Notes under the pieces: generated by a model
Told to the model about the DNA's origin: nothing
What the model saw: the letters and a program-made list of their open reading frames with translations, nothing else
The model's database searches: none
Assembly (NCBI RefSeq): GCF_017165765.1
Contig: NZ_JAFGZD010000013.1
Location: 62,001 to 126,000, forward strand
DNA length: 64,000 nucleotides
Reading direction: 5' to 3'
Source of the DNA: Pseudomonas capsici
Lineage (GTDB): Bacteria; Pseudomonadota; Gammaproteobacteria; Pseudomonadales; Pseudomonadaceae
Position numbers and translations under genes: made by a program
Part shown: positions 1-8,300 of the stretch, piece by piece
Numbering within the stretch: the first letter of the stretch is position 1
Layout of the letters: the number at the start of each line of letters is the position of its first letter

Positions 1-774
1 GTCGGCCCCTTCGTGTTTTTCGATCACATGCTGGAAAACGAGTATGCGCCGGGCACGGGCATGGATATTCGCCAGCATCCGCACATCGGCCTGTCGACCC
101 TGACCTACCTGCTTGAAGGCCAGCTACAGCACAAGGACAGCCTGGGCAGCGACCAGTTGGTCGGCCCCGGCGACGTCAGCTGGATGACCTCCGGCAGCGC
201 CATCGCCCATATCGAACGCACCCCCTCCTCCCTGATGGCCAGCGGCTCGCGCCTGCATGGCCTGCAGGTCTGGCTGGCTTCTCCAAGAGAACACGAACAG
301 GGAAATGGTCATTATGGCTACTACCCGGCACAGAGCCTGCCATGCAGCGAAGCGCAGGGAATCCGCATTCGCATGATCGCAGGCAACGGTTTCTGCCTGA
401 CCTCGCCTGTAGCGGTGCAGTCCCCCACCCTGTACGCCGAATTGCATCTGCAGAATGCCACAACCCTGCGCATCCCCACCGAACATGAAGAACGGGCACT
501 TTACGTGCTGGAAGGTGAAGCATCGCTGGATGGCGAACCGGTCACACCTCGCAGTCTGGTGGTGCTGGAACCAGGCACTGAAATGAACCTCTGCGCAGAA
601 AGCGACTGCCATGCGGTACTGATAGGAGGCGCACCACTGGACGGCCCACGTCGCATGAACTGGAATTTCGTGGCCAGCGACAAGGCCCTGATAGAACAGG
701 CAAAAACTCGTTGGGCAAGCGGAGACTGGCCGACCGTGCCGGGGGAAGTTGGCAGGATTGAACTGCCTGGATGA
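1..774 (+). CDS. Pirin family protein (5' partial)
   Basis: The reading frame is open from the first base, so the true start lies upstream of the window. About 257 codons are visible. The conserved pirin N-terminal block is present: an HPHIGLSTLTYLLEG stretch followed by QHKDS, where the histidines bind the single metal ion of the bicupin fold. The C-terminal cupin follows (HEERALYVLEGEASL). Pirins are iron-binding cupins; some are quercetin dioxygenases or regulators of metabolic enzymes, and the substrate here cannot be told from sequence. The next gene is convergent, and a long inverted repeat between the two may end transcription. Confidence 0.9.
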   Translation, partial: VGPFVFFDHMLENEYAPGTGMDIRQHPHIGLSTLTYLLEGQLQHKDSLGSDQLVGPGDVSWMTSGSAIAHIERTPSSLMASGSRLHGLQVWLASPREHEQGNGHYGYYPAQSLPCSEAQGIRIRMIAGNGFCLTSPVAVQSPTLYAELHLQNATTLRIPTEHEERALYVLEGEASLDGEPVTPRSLVVLEPGTEMNLCAESDCHAVLIGGAPLDGPRRMNWNFVASDKALIEQAKTRWASGDWPTVPGEVGRIELPG

Positions 775-776
775 AC

Positions 777-829
777 TTCGCGACTGAAGTGGCTCCCATT
801 CAATGGGTAGAAGCGAATTCAGTCGCGAA
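777..829. repeat. Nested inverted repeat between convergent genes
   Basis: A perfect 12-bp inverted repeat has arms TTCGCGACTGAA (777-788) and TTCAGTCGCGAA (818-829). Inside is a smaller CCCAT/ATGGG hairpin. It lies between the convergent pirin and hydrolase genes and shares the core GAAGCGAATTCA with the palindrome at 45466-45506. It looks like a dispersed palindromic element of the REP class that could also act as a bidirectional terminator. Confidence 0.6.
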
Positions 830-843
830 AGGCCCTTTACGAC

Positions 844-1572
844 TTAACCGAACACTTCACCCAACAGGTTATGCATGGCAGTAAACGCACGCCTCGATAC
901 TTTTGCGTCGTACATCATCATGCCCGGCACATTGGCGCCCGGATCGGTGAACGAGTGGAACGCGCCGCCGTAGCTCAGCAACTGCCAATCCACACCCGCG
1001 GCATTCATTTCGTCTTCGAACGCTGGCAATTGCTCTTTGGGCACCAACGGGTCGGAAGCGCCGTGCAGGACCAGTACCGCTCCCTTGATGTTGTTCGCAT
1101 CGGCAGGGTTCGGGGTGTCCAGGGTGCCATGGAAAGAGATGGCGGCTTTCAGTTCTGCACCGGTACGCGCCAGCTCAAGGGAGCAGCAGCCGCCAAAGCA
1201 GAAACCGAAAGTTGCGATCCGGCTCGTATCCAGCGACACATCGCCCTGGTCCAGCAATTGATCGAGAGCGGCCTGCATGCGCTTGCGCAGCAAGGCGCGG
1301 TCATTCTTGAGGGGGGTCATGGCGGCGCCCGCCTCGTCATTGTTGGACGGACGAATGCTCTGGCCATACAGGTCGGCCAGCAATACGACATAACCCTGTT
1401 CGGCAACCGACCTGGCGATGGCTTCAGCGCCCTGACTGACGCCCATCCAGTTGGGTGCCATCAATAATCCCGGACGCGCAGAGCTTGCAGCTGCGTCGTA
1501 TACCAGACGGCTCTCATAAGGCTGTCCATCGATCTGATAGACCACGGAACGGACAGTAATAGTGCTGCTCAT
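844..1572 (-). CDS. Dienelactone hydrolase family protein
   Basis: A 242-residue alpha/beta-hydrolase of the dienelactone hydrolase family. The nucleophile elbow reads FGFCFGG, giving a cysteine nucleophile as in true dienelactone hydrolases. A late aspartate (HGASDPLVP) and a histidine (GGAFHSF) complete the triad. No signal peptide is present, so it is cytosolic. The start is preceded by AGGAG at good spacing. Family members hydrolyse lactones or small esters. With no catechol-pathway genes nearby, the physiological substrate is unknown and a general esterase role is equally likely. It is probably transcribed alone. Confidence 0.88.
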   Translation of the reverse strand: MSSTITVRSVVYQIDGQPYESRLVYDAAASSARPGLLMAPNWMGVSQGAEAIARSVAEQGYVVLLADLYGQSIRPSNNDEAGAAMTPLKNDRALLRKRMQAALDQLLDQGDVSLDTSRIATFGFCFGGCCSLELARTGAELKAAISFHGTLDTPNPADANNIKGAVLVLHGASDPLVPKEQLPAFEDEMNAAGVDWQLLSYGGAFHSFTDPGANVPGMMMYDAKVSRRAFTAMHNLLGEVFG

Positions 1573-1616
1573 TGCTGACTCCTGCTCATTGAAGGGAAGT
1601 GATAAACCGTAAAATC

Positions 1617-1642
1617 AGAAAACCCGCCGAAGCGGGTTTTCT
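1617..1642 (-). terminator. Hairpin between htpG and the hydrolase gene
   Basis: An 11-bp stem, AGAAAACCCGC / GCGGGTTTTCT, has a CGAA loop. It lies 12 bp past the htpG stop on the minus strand and ends in TTTTCT, so it fits a rho-independent terminator of htpG. Confidence 0.75.
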
Positions 1643-1654
1643 TTCAACCGGTGA

Positions 1655-3562
1655 TCAAACCGACAGTTCGACCAGCAACTTGTTCAGACGGCGCACGTAG
1701 GCAGCCGGATCTTTCAAGCTGTCGCCAGCGGCCAATGCCGCCTGATCGAACAGGATGTGCGACAGGTCGCCGAAGCGCTCTTCGCTCTGCTCTTGATCGA
1801 GCTTGCCGATCAGAGGATGAGACGGGTTGAACTCGAAGATAGGCTTGGAATCCGGGACCTTCTGGCCACTGGCTTCCAGGATCTGACGCATCTGCAGACC
1901 CAGATCCTGCTCACCGATGGCCAGAATCGCCGGAGAATCGGTCAGGCGATGGGAAACCCGGACTTCGCTCACAGACTCGCCAAGCGCAGTCTTGAGGCGC
2001 TCGATCAGGCCCTCCTTCTCCTTGGCGATCTCTTCCTGAGCCTTCTTGTCCTCTTCGGAATCAAGCTTGCCCAGATCCAGATCGCCACGCGCTACATCGA
2101 CAAAACCCTTGCCATCGAAATCGCTCAGGTAGCTCATCAGCCACTCGTCGATACGATCGGTCAGCAGCAGCACTTCGATGCCTTTCTTGCGGAAGACTTC
2201 CAGGTGCGGGCTGTTCTTGACCTGAGCGTAGGACTCACCGGTGAGGTAGTAAATCTTGTCCTGACCTTCCTTGGCGCGAGCCAGGTATTCGGCCAGGGAA
2301 ACGCTCTGCTCGCCGCTGTCGTCGCTGGTAGAGGCGAAGCGCAGCAAGCCGGCGATTTTTTCCTTGTTGGCGAAGTCTTCTGCCGGGCCTTCTTTCAGCA
2401 CCTGGCCAAAGTTCTTCCAGAAGCCCTTGTATTGCTCAGGCTCGTTCTTGGCCAGTTTTTCCAGCATGTCCAGCACGCGCTTGGTCAGCGCGGACTTCAT
2501 CGAATCGATGATCGGGTCTTTCTGCAGGATTTCACGGGATACGTTCAGCGACAGGTCATTGGAGTCGACCACGCCCTTGATGAAACGCAGGTACAGCGGC
2601 AGGAAGGACTCGGCCTGATCCATGACAAACACGCGCTGCACGTACAGCTTCAGGCCGCGAGGCGCTTCACGCTGGTACAGATCGAACGGCGCACGCCCGG
2701 GGACATACAGCAGCGAGGTGTATTCCAGCTTGCCTTCGACCTTGTTGTGGCTCCAGCTCAGCGGATTCTCGTAGTCGTGAGCAACGTGCTTGTAGAACTC
2801 CTGATATTCCTCGTCCTTCACATCAGTGCGCGAACGGGTCCAGAGTGCACTGGCACGGTTGACGGTTTCCCACTCCAGCTCGGGAGCCTCTTCGCCTTCG
2901 GCAGCCGGAGCCTGCTCTTTGGGCAGCTCGATCGGCAAGGCGATATGGTCGGAATACTTCTTGATGATATTGCGCAGACGATAACCATCGGCGAACTCGT
3001 CTTCACCGTTCTTCAGGTGCAGGACGATACGGGTACCGCGCTCGGCCTTCTCGATGGTAGCGACTTCAAACTCGCCCTCGCCCCTTGAGGACCAGTGCAC
3101 GCCCTCACCTGCTGGCAGACCGGCACGACGGCTGAACACTTCGACCTTATCGGCAACGATGAATGCCGAGTAGAAACCCACACCGAACTGACCGATCAGG
3201 TGCGAATCCTTCTTCTGGTCGCCCGACAGGTTTTTCATGAAATCTGCGGTACCGGATTTGGCGATGGTACCCAGATGGGTAATCACATCGTCACGGCTCA
3301 TACCGATGCCGTTGTCTTCGAGAGTGACGGTCTTGGCGTCCTTGTCGAAGGTGACGCGAATCTTCAGCTCGGAGCCACCTTCCAGCAGCTCAGGCTTGGA
3401 CAGGGCTTCAAAGCGCAGCTTGTCGACCGCGTCGGAGGCGTTGGAAATCAATTCGCGAAGGAATATTTCCTTGTTTGAATACAGCGAATGGATCATGAGG
3501 TGCAGCAGTTGCTTTACCTCGGTCTGGAAGCCCAGGGTTTCCTTTTGAGTTTCCACACTCAT
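1655..3562 (-). CDS. htpG: Chaperone HtpG (bacterial Hsp90)
   Basis: ATP-dependent homodimeric chaperone that assists folding and remodelling of cytosolic client proteins. The N-terminal GHKL ATPase domain starts at once (HSLYSNKEIFLRELISNASDA, with the conserved catalytic glutamate and the adenine-site asparagine and aspartate), followed by DNGIGM and GQFGVGFYSAF. The middle and C-terminal dimerisation domains follow. At 635 residues it has the normal family length. An upstream TTG/ATG could add a few residues, but MSVETQ is the usual N-terminus and GGAG lies 10 nt before it. A sigma32-type promoter lies about 75-105 bp upstream, consistent with heat induction. Confidence 0.97.
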   Translation of the reverse strand: MSVETQKETLGFQTEVKQLLHLMIHSLYSNKEIFLRELISNASDAVDKLRFEALSKPELLEGGSELKIRVTFDKDAKTVTLEDNGIGMSRDDVITHLGTIAKSGTADFMKNLSGDQKKDSHLIGQFGVGFYSAFIVADKVEVFSRRAGLPAGEGVHWSSRGEGEFEVATIEKAERGTRIVLHLKNGEDEFADGYRLRNIIKKYSDHIALPIELPKEQAPAAEGEEAPELEWETVNRASALWTRSRTDVKDEEYQEFYKHVAHDYENPLSWSHNKVEGKLEYTSLLYVPGRAPFDLYQREAPRGLKLYVQRVFVMDQAESFLPLYLRFIKGVVDSNDLSLNVSREILQKDPIIDSMKSALTKRVLDMLEKLAKNEPEQYKGFWKNFGQVLKEGPAEDFANKEKIAGLLRFASTSDDSGEQSVSLAEYLARAKEGQDKIYYLTGESYAQVKNSPHLEVFRKKGIEVLLLTDRIDEWLMSYLSDFDGKGFVDVARGDLDLGKLDSEEDKKAQEEIAKEKEGLIERLKTALGESVSEVRVSHRLTDSPAILAIGEQDLGLQMRQILEASGQKVPDSKPIFEFNPSHPLIGKLDQEQSEERFGDLSHILFDQAALAAGDSLKDPAAYVRRLNKLLVELSV

Positions 3563-3637
3563 GGTCATCAAACTCCAAGTGGATGATATAAGCCACCACG
3601 TCCAGACTCAGGCCTGTGTGGCAGCGGGTAGTCATCA

Positions 3638-3665
3638 AAGTGGGGGCTGGGACCTGGATTTCAAG
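3638..3665 (-). promoter_or_regulatory. Sigma32-type heat-shock promoter of htpG
   Basis: Reading the minus strand, CTTGAAA (3659-3665) is followed after 13 bp by CCCCACTT (3638-3645). The sigma32 consensus is CTTGAAA and CCCCATNT with a 13-15 bp spacer. It lies upstream of htpG, a classic heat-shock gene, and has the same geometry as the site upstream of the Hsp20 gene at 51445-51473. Confidence 0.75.
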
Positions 3666-3866
3666 AGCGCAAAAATATCCGGCGCAATTCTTTGCCGAAA
3701 AGCTCGTAGCAAAAAACTGAAGCCAAGGTGCGCACCACCTGCACAACGCCCCGTTGTTTCATGGCCAAGACGGATATTCCATGAACGCAATCCCGAGTCG
3801 TCGACGGTGAACTCATACCTGTAAGGATGAAGGAACAGGCGCATTGGATATTCCGATAATCCGTTG

Positions 3867-3894
3867 GAACTTAACTTACAGGCCCGTGCTCTGA
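3867..3894 (+). promoter_or_regulatory. AlgU (sigma22/RpoE-like) promoter of the small lipoprotein
   Basis: GAACTT (3867-3872), a 17-bp spacer and TCTGA (3890-3894) match the Pseudomonas AlgU/AlgT consensus GAACTT-N16/17-TCTGA exactly. Transcription would start near 3900, about 28 nt before the lipoprotein ATG. The rest of the 3563-3927 intergenic region contains the htpG promoter; no further gene is seen in it. Confidence 0.75.
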
Positions 3895-3927
3895 GGCAAG
3901 TAGTTAATCAATAAGGAGAAATACCCC

Positions 3928-4185
3928 ATGCGTAAATCTTTAGCCTATGCCTTGATGCTTTCTGCCACATTGGGTCTTGCTGCCTGCGACAAGAAATCCG
4001 AAAACACCCAGCAAGAAGCCAACAAGGCAGCTCAACAATCCCAGGAGTCCATGGAGAAGGCTCAGGAAAAAGTGAATGATGCGGCCAAGGAAAGCCAGGA
4101 AGCTGCTCAGAAGAATGCGGAAGCCGCACAACAGCGCGCCGCTGAAGCTCCTGCTCCGGCGCCAGAGACAGCGCCAGCCAAATAA
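3928..4185 (+). CDS. Small lipoprotein, Ala/Gln/Glu-rich, helical
   Basis: An 85-residue protein with a lipoprotein signal peptide (MRKS, a hydrophobic stretch, then lipobox LAAC with Cys20). The mature part is low-complexity and rich in Ala, Gln, Glu and Lys, with heptad-like spacing, so it should form a long amphipathic helix or coiled coil. It ends in an Ala/Pro tail (PAPAPETAPAK) that could extend toward peptidoglycan. Aspartate follows the cysteine (CDKK), which in enterobacteria favours inner-membrane retention; the rule is weaker in Pseudomonas. AGGAG lies 9 nt before the ATG. An AlgU-type promoter and a strong terminator make it monocistronic, pointing to an envelope-stress role. I do not recognise a named family. 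Confidence 0.85.
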   Translation: MRKSLAYALMLSATLGLAACDKKSENTQQEANKAAQQSQESMEKAQEKVNDAAKESQEAAQKNAEAAQQRAAEAPAPAPETAPAK

Positions 4186-4212
4186 GCCACGCCCGAGGGT
4201 CTCCGTAAAAAC

Positions 4213-4242
4213 AATAAAGCCCGTTATTCAACGGGCTTTATT
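4213..4242 (+). terminator. Terminator after the small lipoprotein gene
   Basis: A 13-bp stem, AATAAAGCCCGTT / AACGGGCTTTATT, has an ATTC loop and is followed by TTGT. It is perfectly paired and lies 28 nt past the stop codon. Confidence 0.85.
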
Positions 4243-4293
4243 TTGTCCAGCTGTAAAACAGCTATTACAGCAGCGTATCAACTCATTACAGCA

Positions 4294-5607
4294 TCATGCC
4301 AACGCTTCGCTGCGCTTGCCGGCGATGCGATCGAATACTACAGCACCGAACAGGGTAATCACCGAAGGCACCAGCCAGGCCAGCCCCTGCTCGCTCAGCG
4401 GCAGATTAGCCAGTACACCCGGCAGATACTCGGCAAGTCCGGCACCCTTCACGGCATCGATAATGCCGAACAGCAGGGAAACCAGCATGACCGGCGCGAT
4501 GACCCGCCCCTGACTGTTCCACAGCCCTTTGCAGAAGCTCAGACCGACCAGCACGATGCACGGTGGATAGATCGCCGTGAGAACCGGAATCGAGAACTGG
4601 ATCAGATTGGTCAGGCCAAGGTTGGACACCAACAGGGAAAACAGCGCCAGGATGATGACCAGCGCCTTGTAGGACAGCGGCACAATACGGCTGAAATACT
4701 CGGCACAGGCACAGGTCAGGCCCACAGCAGTCACCAGGCAGGCCAACGAAATCAGCACCGCCAGAAAACCACTGCCCAGCGAGCCCGAGGTGTGTTGCAC
4801 ATAAGCATGCAGCACCGCCGCGCCATTGCTCGCCCCTGCCGCGACTGCATGGCTGCCGGAACCCAGGCGGAACAGACTGATGTACACCAGCGCCAGACCC
4901 ACGCCCGCGATAAGACCGGCAATGATTGCATAGCGGGTAATCAGACGTGGTGACTCGACGCCTCGCGAGCGAATGGCATTGACGATGACGATACCGAACA
5001 CCAGCGCCCCGAGCGTATCCATGGTCAGGTAGCCATTGATGAAGCCTTGGGAAAAGGGTGCAGCCACATAAGCTGCCTCGGCAGGACCGACATCACCGGC
5101 TGGCAGCATGAAGGCTGCAACACCGAGCACCGCCAGAGCAATGATTTTCAAAGGGCCCAGGAAACGGCCAACGGTATCCAGCAAACGCCCTGGGTACATG
5201 GAAACCCAGAACACCACCAGGAAATAGACCAGGCTGTAGAGGAACAGCGCCAGCGGGCTCTCCCCTGTCAGCGGGGCCAGACCGACTTCAAACGACACAG
5301 TGGCGGTACGCGGAGTCGCGAAGAGCGGACCGACGGCCAGATAACAGACCGCCGCCAGAATGCCGCCAGCGACCTTGCCGATAGGGCTGCTCAGGTCGTC
5401 CATCGCACCGCCGACCTTGGCCAGGGCAATAACGGTGACGACCGGCAAGCCTACAGCGGTAACCAGAAAGCCCAGCGCTGCCATCCACACATGGTGTCCG
5501 GCATGCAGGCCTACGATAGGCGGGAAGATGATGTTACCAGCGCCCACAAACAGGGCGAATGTCATGAAACCCAGTGCCAGGATGTCCTGGCCTTTCAACA
5601 CTTTCAT
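4294..5607 (-). CDS. brnQ: Branched-chain amino acid transport carrier BrnQ
   Basis: Inner-membrane cation-coupled symporter for leucine, isoleucine and valine (LIVCS family). The N-terminus carries the family signature LALGFMTFALFVGAGNIIFPP, and about 12 hydrophobic segments span the 437 residues. The start chosen is the ATG at 5607 (MKVLKGQDILALGF), which matches family N-termini. An in-frame TTG at 5628 would add seven residues, and neither has a strong ribosome-binding site. In 5608-5901 upstream I see no second gene and no convincing promoter. Confidence 0.93.
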   Translation of the reverse strand: MKVLKGQDILALGFMTFALFVGAGNIIFPPIVGLHAGHHVWMAALGFLVTAVGLPVVTVIALAKVGGAMDDLSSPIGKVAGGILAAVCYLAVGPLFATPRTATVSFEVGLAPLTGESPLALFLYSLVYFLVVFWVSMYPGRLLDTVGRFLGPLKIIALAVLGVAAFMLPAGDVGPAEAAYVAAPFSQGFINGYLTMDTLGALVFGIVIVNAIRSRGVESPRLITRYAIIAGLIAGVGLALVYISLFRLGSGSHAVAAGASNGAAVLHAYVQHTSGSLGSGFLAVLISLACLVTAVGLTCACAEYFSRIVPLSYKALVIILALFSLLVSNLGLTNLIQFSIPVLTAIYPPCIVLVGLSFCKGLWNSQGRVIAPVMLVSLLFGIIDAVKGAGLAEYLPGVLANLPLSEQGLAWLVPSVITLFGAVVFDRIAGKRSEALA

Positions 5608-5902
5608 CGAGGGAAACCACACTGCCAAATCAGGATTAAAAGAGAGGATTCCCGAGGGTCAGGGAAGCAATGCCCACCCTTTTAAGGCTGGCAATAAAGC
5701 GCCAGGTTTCCTTGTGGGAAACGGACGACGCGAAAGGTTGCTAGCCTAACGAAACGCCCGATAAAACGCACTAGAAAAGAGCGCAGGAGCGACGAGACGC
5801 ACTTGAATGTAGCGATTTACTATTCATTCGTGCATGAAACTCGCGAAAAGATGGATGCTCCGACAAACAGCCAAGAGTAGTGCCGAGTAATTGAGATCAC
5901 AT

Positions 5903-5970
5903 TGTGGGAGGCAGCTTGCTGGCGACCTCACGCTGGGAATACTGCCTCGCAGACAAGTCCGCTCCCACAA
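5903..5970. repeat. Inverted pair of REP elements
   Basis: A plus-strand REP (5903-5926, TTGTGGGAGGCAGCTTGCTGG type) is followed by a minus-strand copy ending at 5970, which reads TTGTGGGAGCGGACTTG on the minus strand. This head-to-head arrangement is typical of Pseudomonas REP doublets in intergenic DNA. The first unit recurs almost exactly at 30845-30867. Confidence 0.8.
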
Positions 5971-5989
5971 AGTGGCGCCCCAAACGCAC

Positions 5990-6013
5990 AAAGGCCACCC
6001 GAAGGTGGCCTTT
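5990..6013 (-). terminator. Terminator after sucD
   Basis: A perfect 10-bp stem, AAAGGCCACC / GGTGGCCTTT, has a CGAA loop and lies 29 bp beyond the sucD stop on the minus strand. The T-run is short, so it is a moderate terminator that probably ends the sdh-suc transcript. Confidence 0.7.
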
Positions 6014-6041
6014 GCTGAAGCATCAATCAGTCAGCCGGAGC

Positions 6042-6926
6042 TTACTTCTTGACTTCCCAACCAGTCAGCTCAGCCAGGGCTTTGCCGATGTCTGCCAGGG
6101 AACGTACGGTTTTCACGCCAGCGTCTTGCAGAGCAGCGAATTTCTCGTCTGCAGTGCCTTTACCGCCGGAGATGATTGCACCTGCGTGGCCCATGCGCTT
6201 GCCCGGAGGAGCAGTCACACCAGCGATGTAGGAAACAACCGGCTTGGTCACGTTAGCCTTGATGTAGGCAGCCGCTTCTTCTTCAGCCGAACCGCCGATC
6301 TCACCGATCATGACGATCGCTTCGGTCTTCGGATCTTCCTGGAACAGTTTCAGGATGTCGATGAAGTTGGAGCCAGGGATCGGGTCACCACCGATACCGA
6401 CGCAGGTGGACTGACCGAAACCGGCGTCAGTGGTCTGCTTGACCGCTTCGTAGGTCAGGGTGCCGGAACGCGACACGATACCGACCTTGCCTGGCAAGTG
6501 GATGTGACCTGGCATGATGCCGATCTTGCACTCGCCCGGAGTGATGACGCCTGGGCAGTTAGGGCCGATCAGGACCACACCCAGCTCGTCGCACTTGACC
6601 TTGGCTTCCAGCATGTCGATGGTAGGAATGCCTTCGGTGATGCAGACGATCAGCTTGATACCGCCGAAAGCTGCTTCAAGGATGGAGTCCTTGCAGAAAG
6701 GAGCCGGAACGTAGATGACCGATGCGTCAGCGCCGGTAGCCGCTACAGCTTCTTTCACGGTGTTGAACACTGGCAGGTTCAGGTGAGTGGTGCCACCTTT
6801 GCCTGGAGTCACGCCGCCAACCATTTTGGTGCCGTAGGCAATGGCTTGCTCGGAGTGGAAGGTACCTTGCGAACCAGTGAAACCCTGGCAGATAACCTTG
6901 GTGTCTTTATTGATCAGAACGCTCAT
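6042..6926 (-). CDS. sucD: Succinyl-CoA ligase, alpha subunit
   Basis: The alpha subunit of succinyl-CoA synthetase, which makes ATP or GTP from succinyl-CoA in the TCA cycle. It has the N-terminal CoA-binding Rossmann domain (CQGFTGSQGTFHSEQA) and the active-site histidine that becomes phosphorylated (GHAGAIISGG). Its 294 residues are the full length of the family. Its ATG overlaps the sucC stop by one base (TAATG), so the two subunits are translationally coupled. It is the last gene of the sdh-suc block. Confidence 0.97.
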   Translation of the reverse strand: MSVLINKDTKVICQGFTGSQGTFHSEQAIAYGTKMVGGVTPGKGGTTHLNLPVFNTVKEAVAATGADASVIYVPAPFCKDSILEAAFGGIKLIVCITEGIPTIDMLEAKVKCDELGVVLIGPNCPGVITPGECKIGIMPGHIHLPGKVGIVSRSGTLTYEAVKQTTDAGFGQSTCVGIGGDPIPGSNFIDILKLFQEDPKTEAIVMIGEIGGSAEEEAAAYIKANVTKPVVSYIAGVTAPPGKRMGHAGAIISGGKGTADEKFAALQDAGVKTVRSLADIGKALAELTGWEVKK

Positions 6927-8092
6927 TACTTGCCCTCCGCAGCTTTGACAACTTGTTGAGCAGCGTCGGTCAGGCTGGTAGCCGCGATGATGTTCAAACC
7001 GCTTTCTGCCAGTACTTTAGCGCCCAGCTCAGCGTTGTTGCCTTCAAGGCGAACAACAACCGGGATTTTAACGCCGACTTCTTTCACTGCACCGATGATG
7101 CCTTCGGCAATCATGTCGCAACGAACGATGCCGCCGAAGATGTTGACCAGTACTGCTGCGACATTGGTGTCGGACAGAATGATCTTGAACGCTTCGGTAA
7201 CGCGCTCTTTGGTAGCACCGCCGCCGACGTCCAGGAAGTTGGCTGGCTTGCCGCCATGCAGGTTGACGATGTCCATGGTACCCATGGCCAGACCGGCACC
7301 GTTGACCATGCAGCCGATGTTGCCTTCCAGCGCTACGTAGTTCAGTTCGAACTTGGCAGCGTGCGCTTCGCGCGGATCATCCTGGGATGGATCGTGGAAA
7401 GCCTTCAGCTTTGGCTGACGGTACATGGCGTTGGCGTCGATGTTGATCTTGGCATCCAGGCAGTGCAGATCGCCGTCAGCCTTGATTACCAGCGGGTTCA
7501 CTTCCAGCAGGGCCAGATCGTGATCCTGGAACAGCTTGGCCAGACCGGTGAAGATCTTGGCGAACTGGGCAACCTGTTTGCCTTCCAGACCCAGCTGGAA
7601 AGCCAGCTCGCGACCCTGGAATGGCTGAGCGCCAACCAGTGGATCGATAGTAGCCTTGAGAATCTTTTCAGGAGTGTCGTGAGCGATCTTCTCGATGTCC
7701 ACGCCACCTTCGGTGGAAGCCATGAACACGATACGACGGCTGGAACGATCGACTACAGCGCCCAGGTACAGCTCTTTGGCGATGTCAGTGCAGGATTCGA
7801 CCAGGATCTTGGTCACTGGTTGACCGTTGGCGTCGGTCTGGTAAGTCACCAGACGCTTGCCCAGCCACTGCTGTGCGAACGCTGCTGCGTCCTCTTTGCT
7901 GCGAACCAGCTTGACGCCGCCCGCTTTACCGCGACCACCAGCGTGAACCTGGGCCTTGACGACCCACTCGGTACCACCAATCTTGTCGCAAGCTTCTGCT
8001 GCTGCTTCCGGGGTGTCTACTGCGAAGCCTTTGGATACTGGCAGGCCGTATTCAGCGAACAGCTGCTTACCCTGATACTCGTGAAGATTCAT
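6926..8092 (-). CDS. sucC: Succinyl-CoA ligase, beta subunit
   Basis: The beta subunit carries the ATP-grasp nucleotide-binding fold. It begins MNLHEYQGKQLFAEYGLPV, the family N-terminus. It contains the glycine-rich VHAGGRGKAGGV nucleotide loop and the C-terminal GGIVRCDMIAEGI segment that contacts the alpha subunit. At 388 residues it is full length. It follows lpd after about 210 bp that hold hairpins but no gene, and it precedes sucD with a one-base overlap. Confidence 0.97.
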   Translation of the reverse strand: MNLHEYQGKQLFAEYGLPVSKGFAVDTPEAAAEACDKIGGTEWVVKAQVHAGGRGKAGGVKLVRSKEDAAAFAQQWLGKRLVTYQTDANGQPVTKILVESCTDIAKELYLGAVVDRSSRRIVFMASTEGGVDIEKIAHDTPEKILKATIDPLVGAQPFQGRELAFQLGLEGKQVAQFAKIFTGLAKLFQDHDLALLEVNPLVIKADGDLHCLDAKINIDANAMYRQPKLKAFHDPSQDDPREAHAAKFELNYVALEGNIGCMVNGAGLAMGTMDIVNLHGGKPANFLDVGGGATKERVTEAFKIILSDTNVAAVLVNIFGGIVRCDMIAEGIIGAVKEVGVKIPVVVRLEGNNAELGAKVLAESGLNIIAATSLTDAAQQVVKAAEGK

Positions 8093-8264
8093 GCTTATTA
8101 CCGTCTTCGTTTAGGTACTGCGCATTCGGTGCTGCACATTCATTGTGCCGCACCACCTGTGACCGCTACTCCCGGATGGCTCCAGAGTGTCATTCAACAC
8201 ACCTGAAGCCGCCTGAGAGGTCGAGTCCGGCGGACTTTCCGCGGTGAGTCTTGCTCGCAAGGCT

Positions 8265-8285
8265 CACGACGGGCAGTCCGTCGTG
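8265..8285. repeat. Intergenic hairpin between lpd and sucC
   Basis: An 8-bp perfect stem, CACGACGG / CCGTCGTG, has a GCAGT loop and lies next to a second potential stem (GTGAG/CTCAC at about 8244-8267). No T-run follows on the minus strand, so it is unlikely to be a strong terminator. It may protect or process the polycistronic message between lpd and sucCD. Confidence 0.5.
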
Positions 8286-8300
8286 GTTTCTCTTGTTGTC

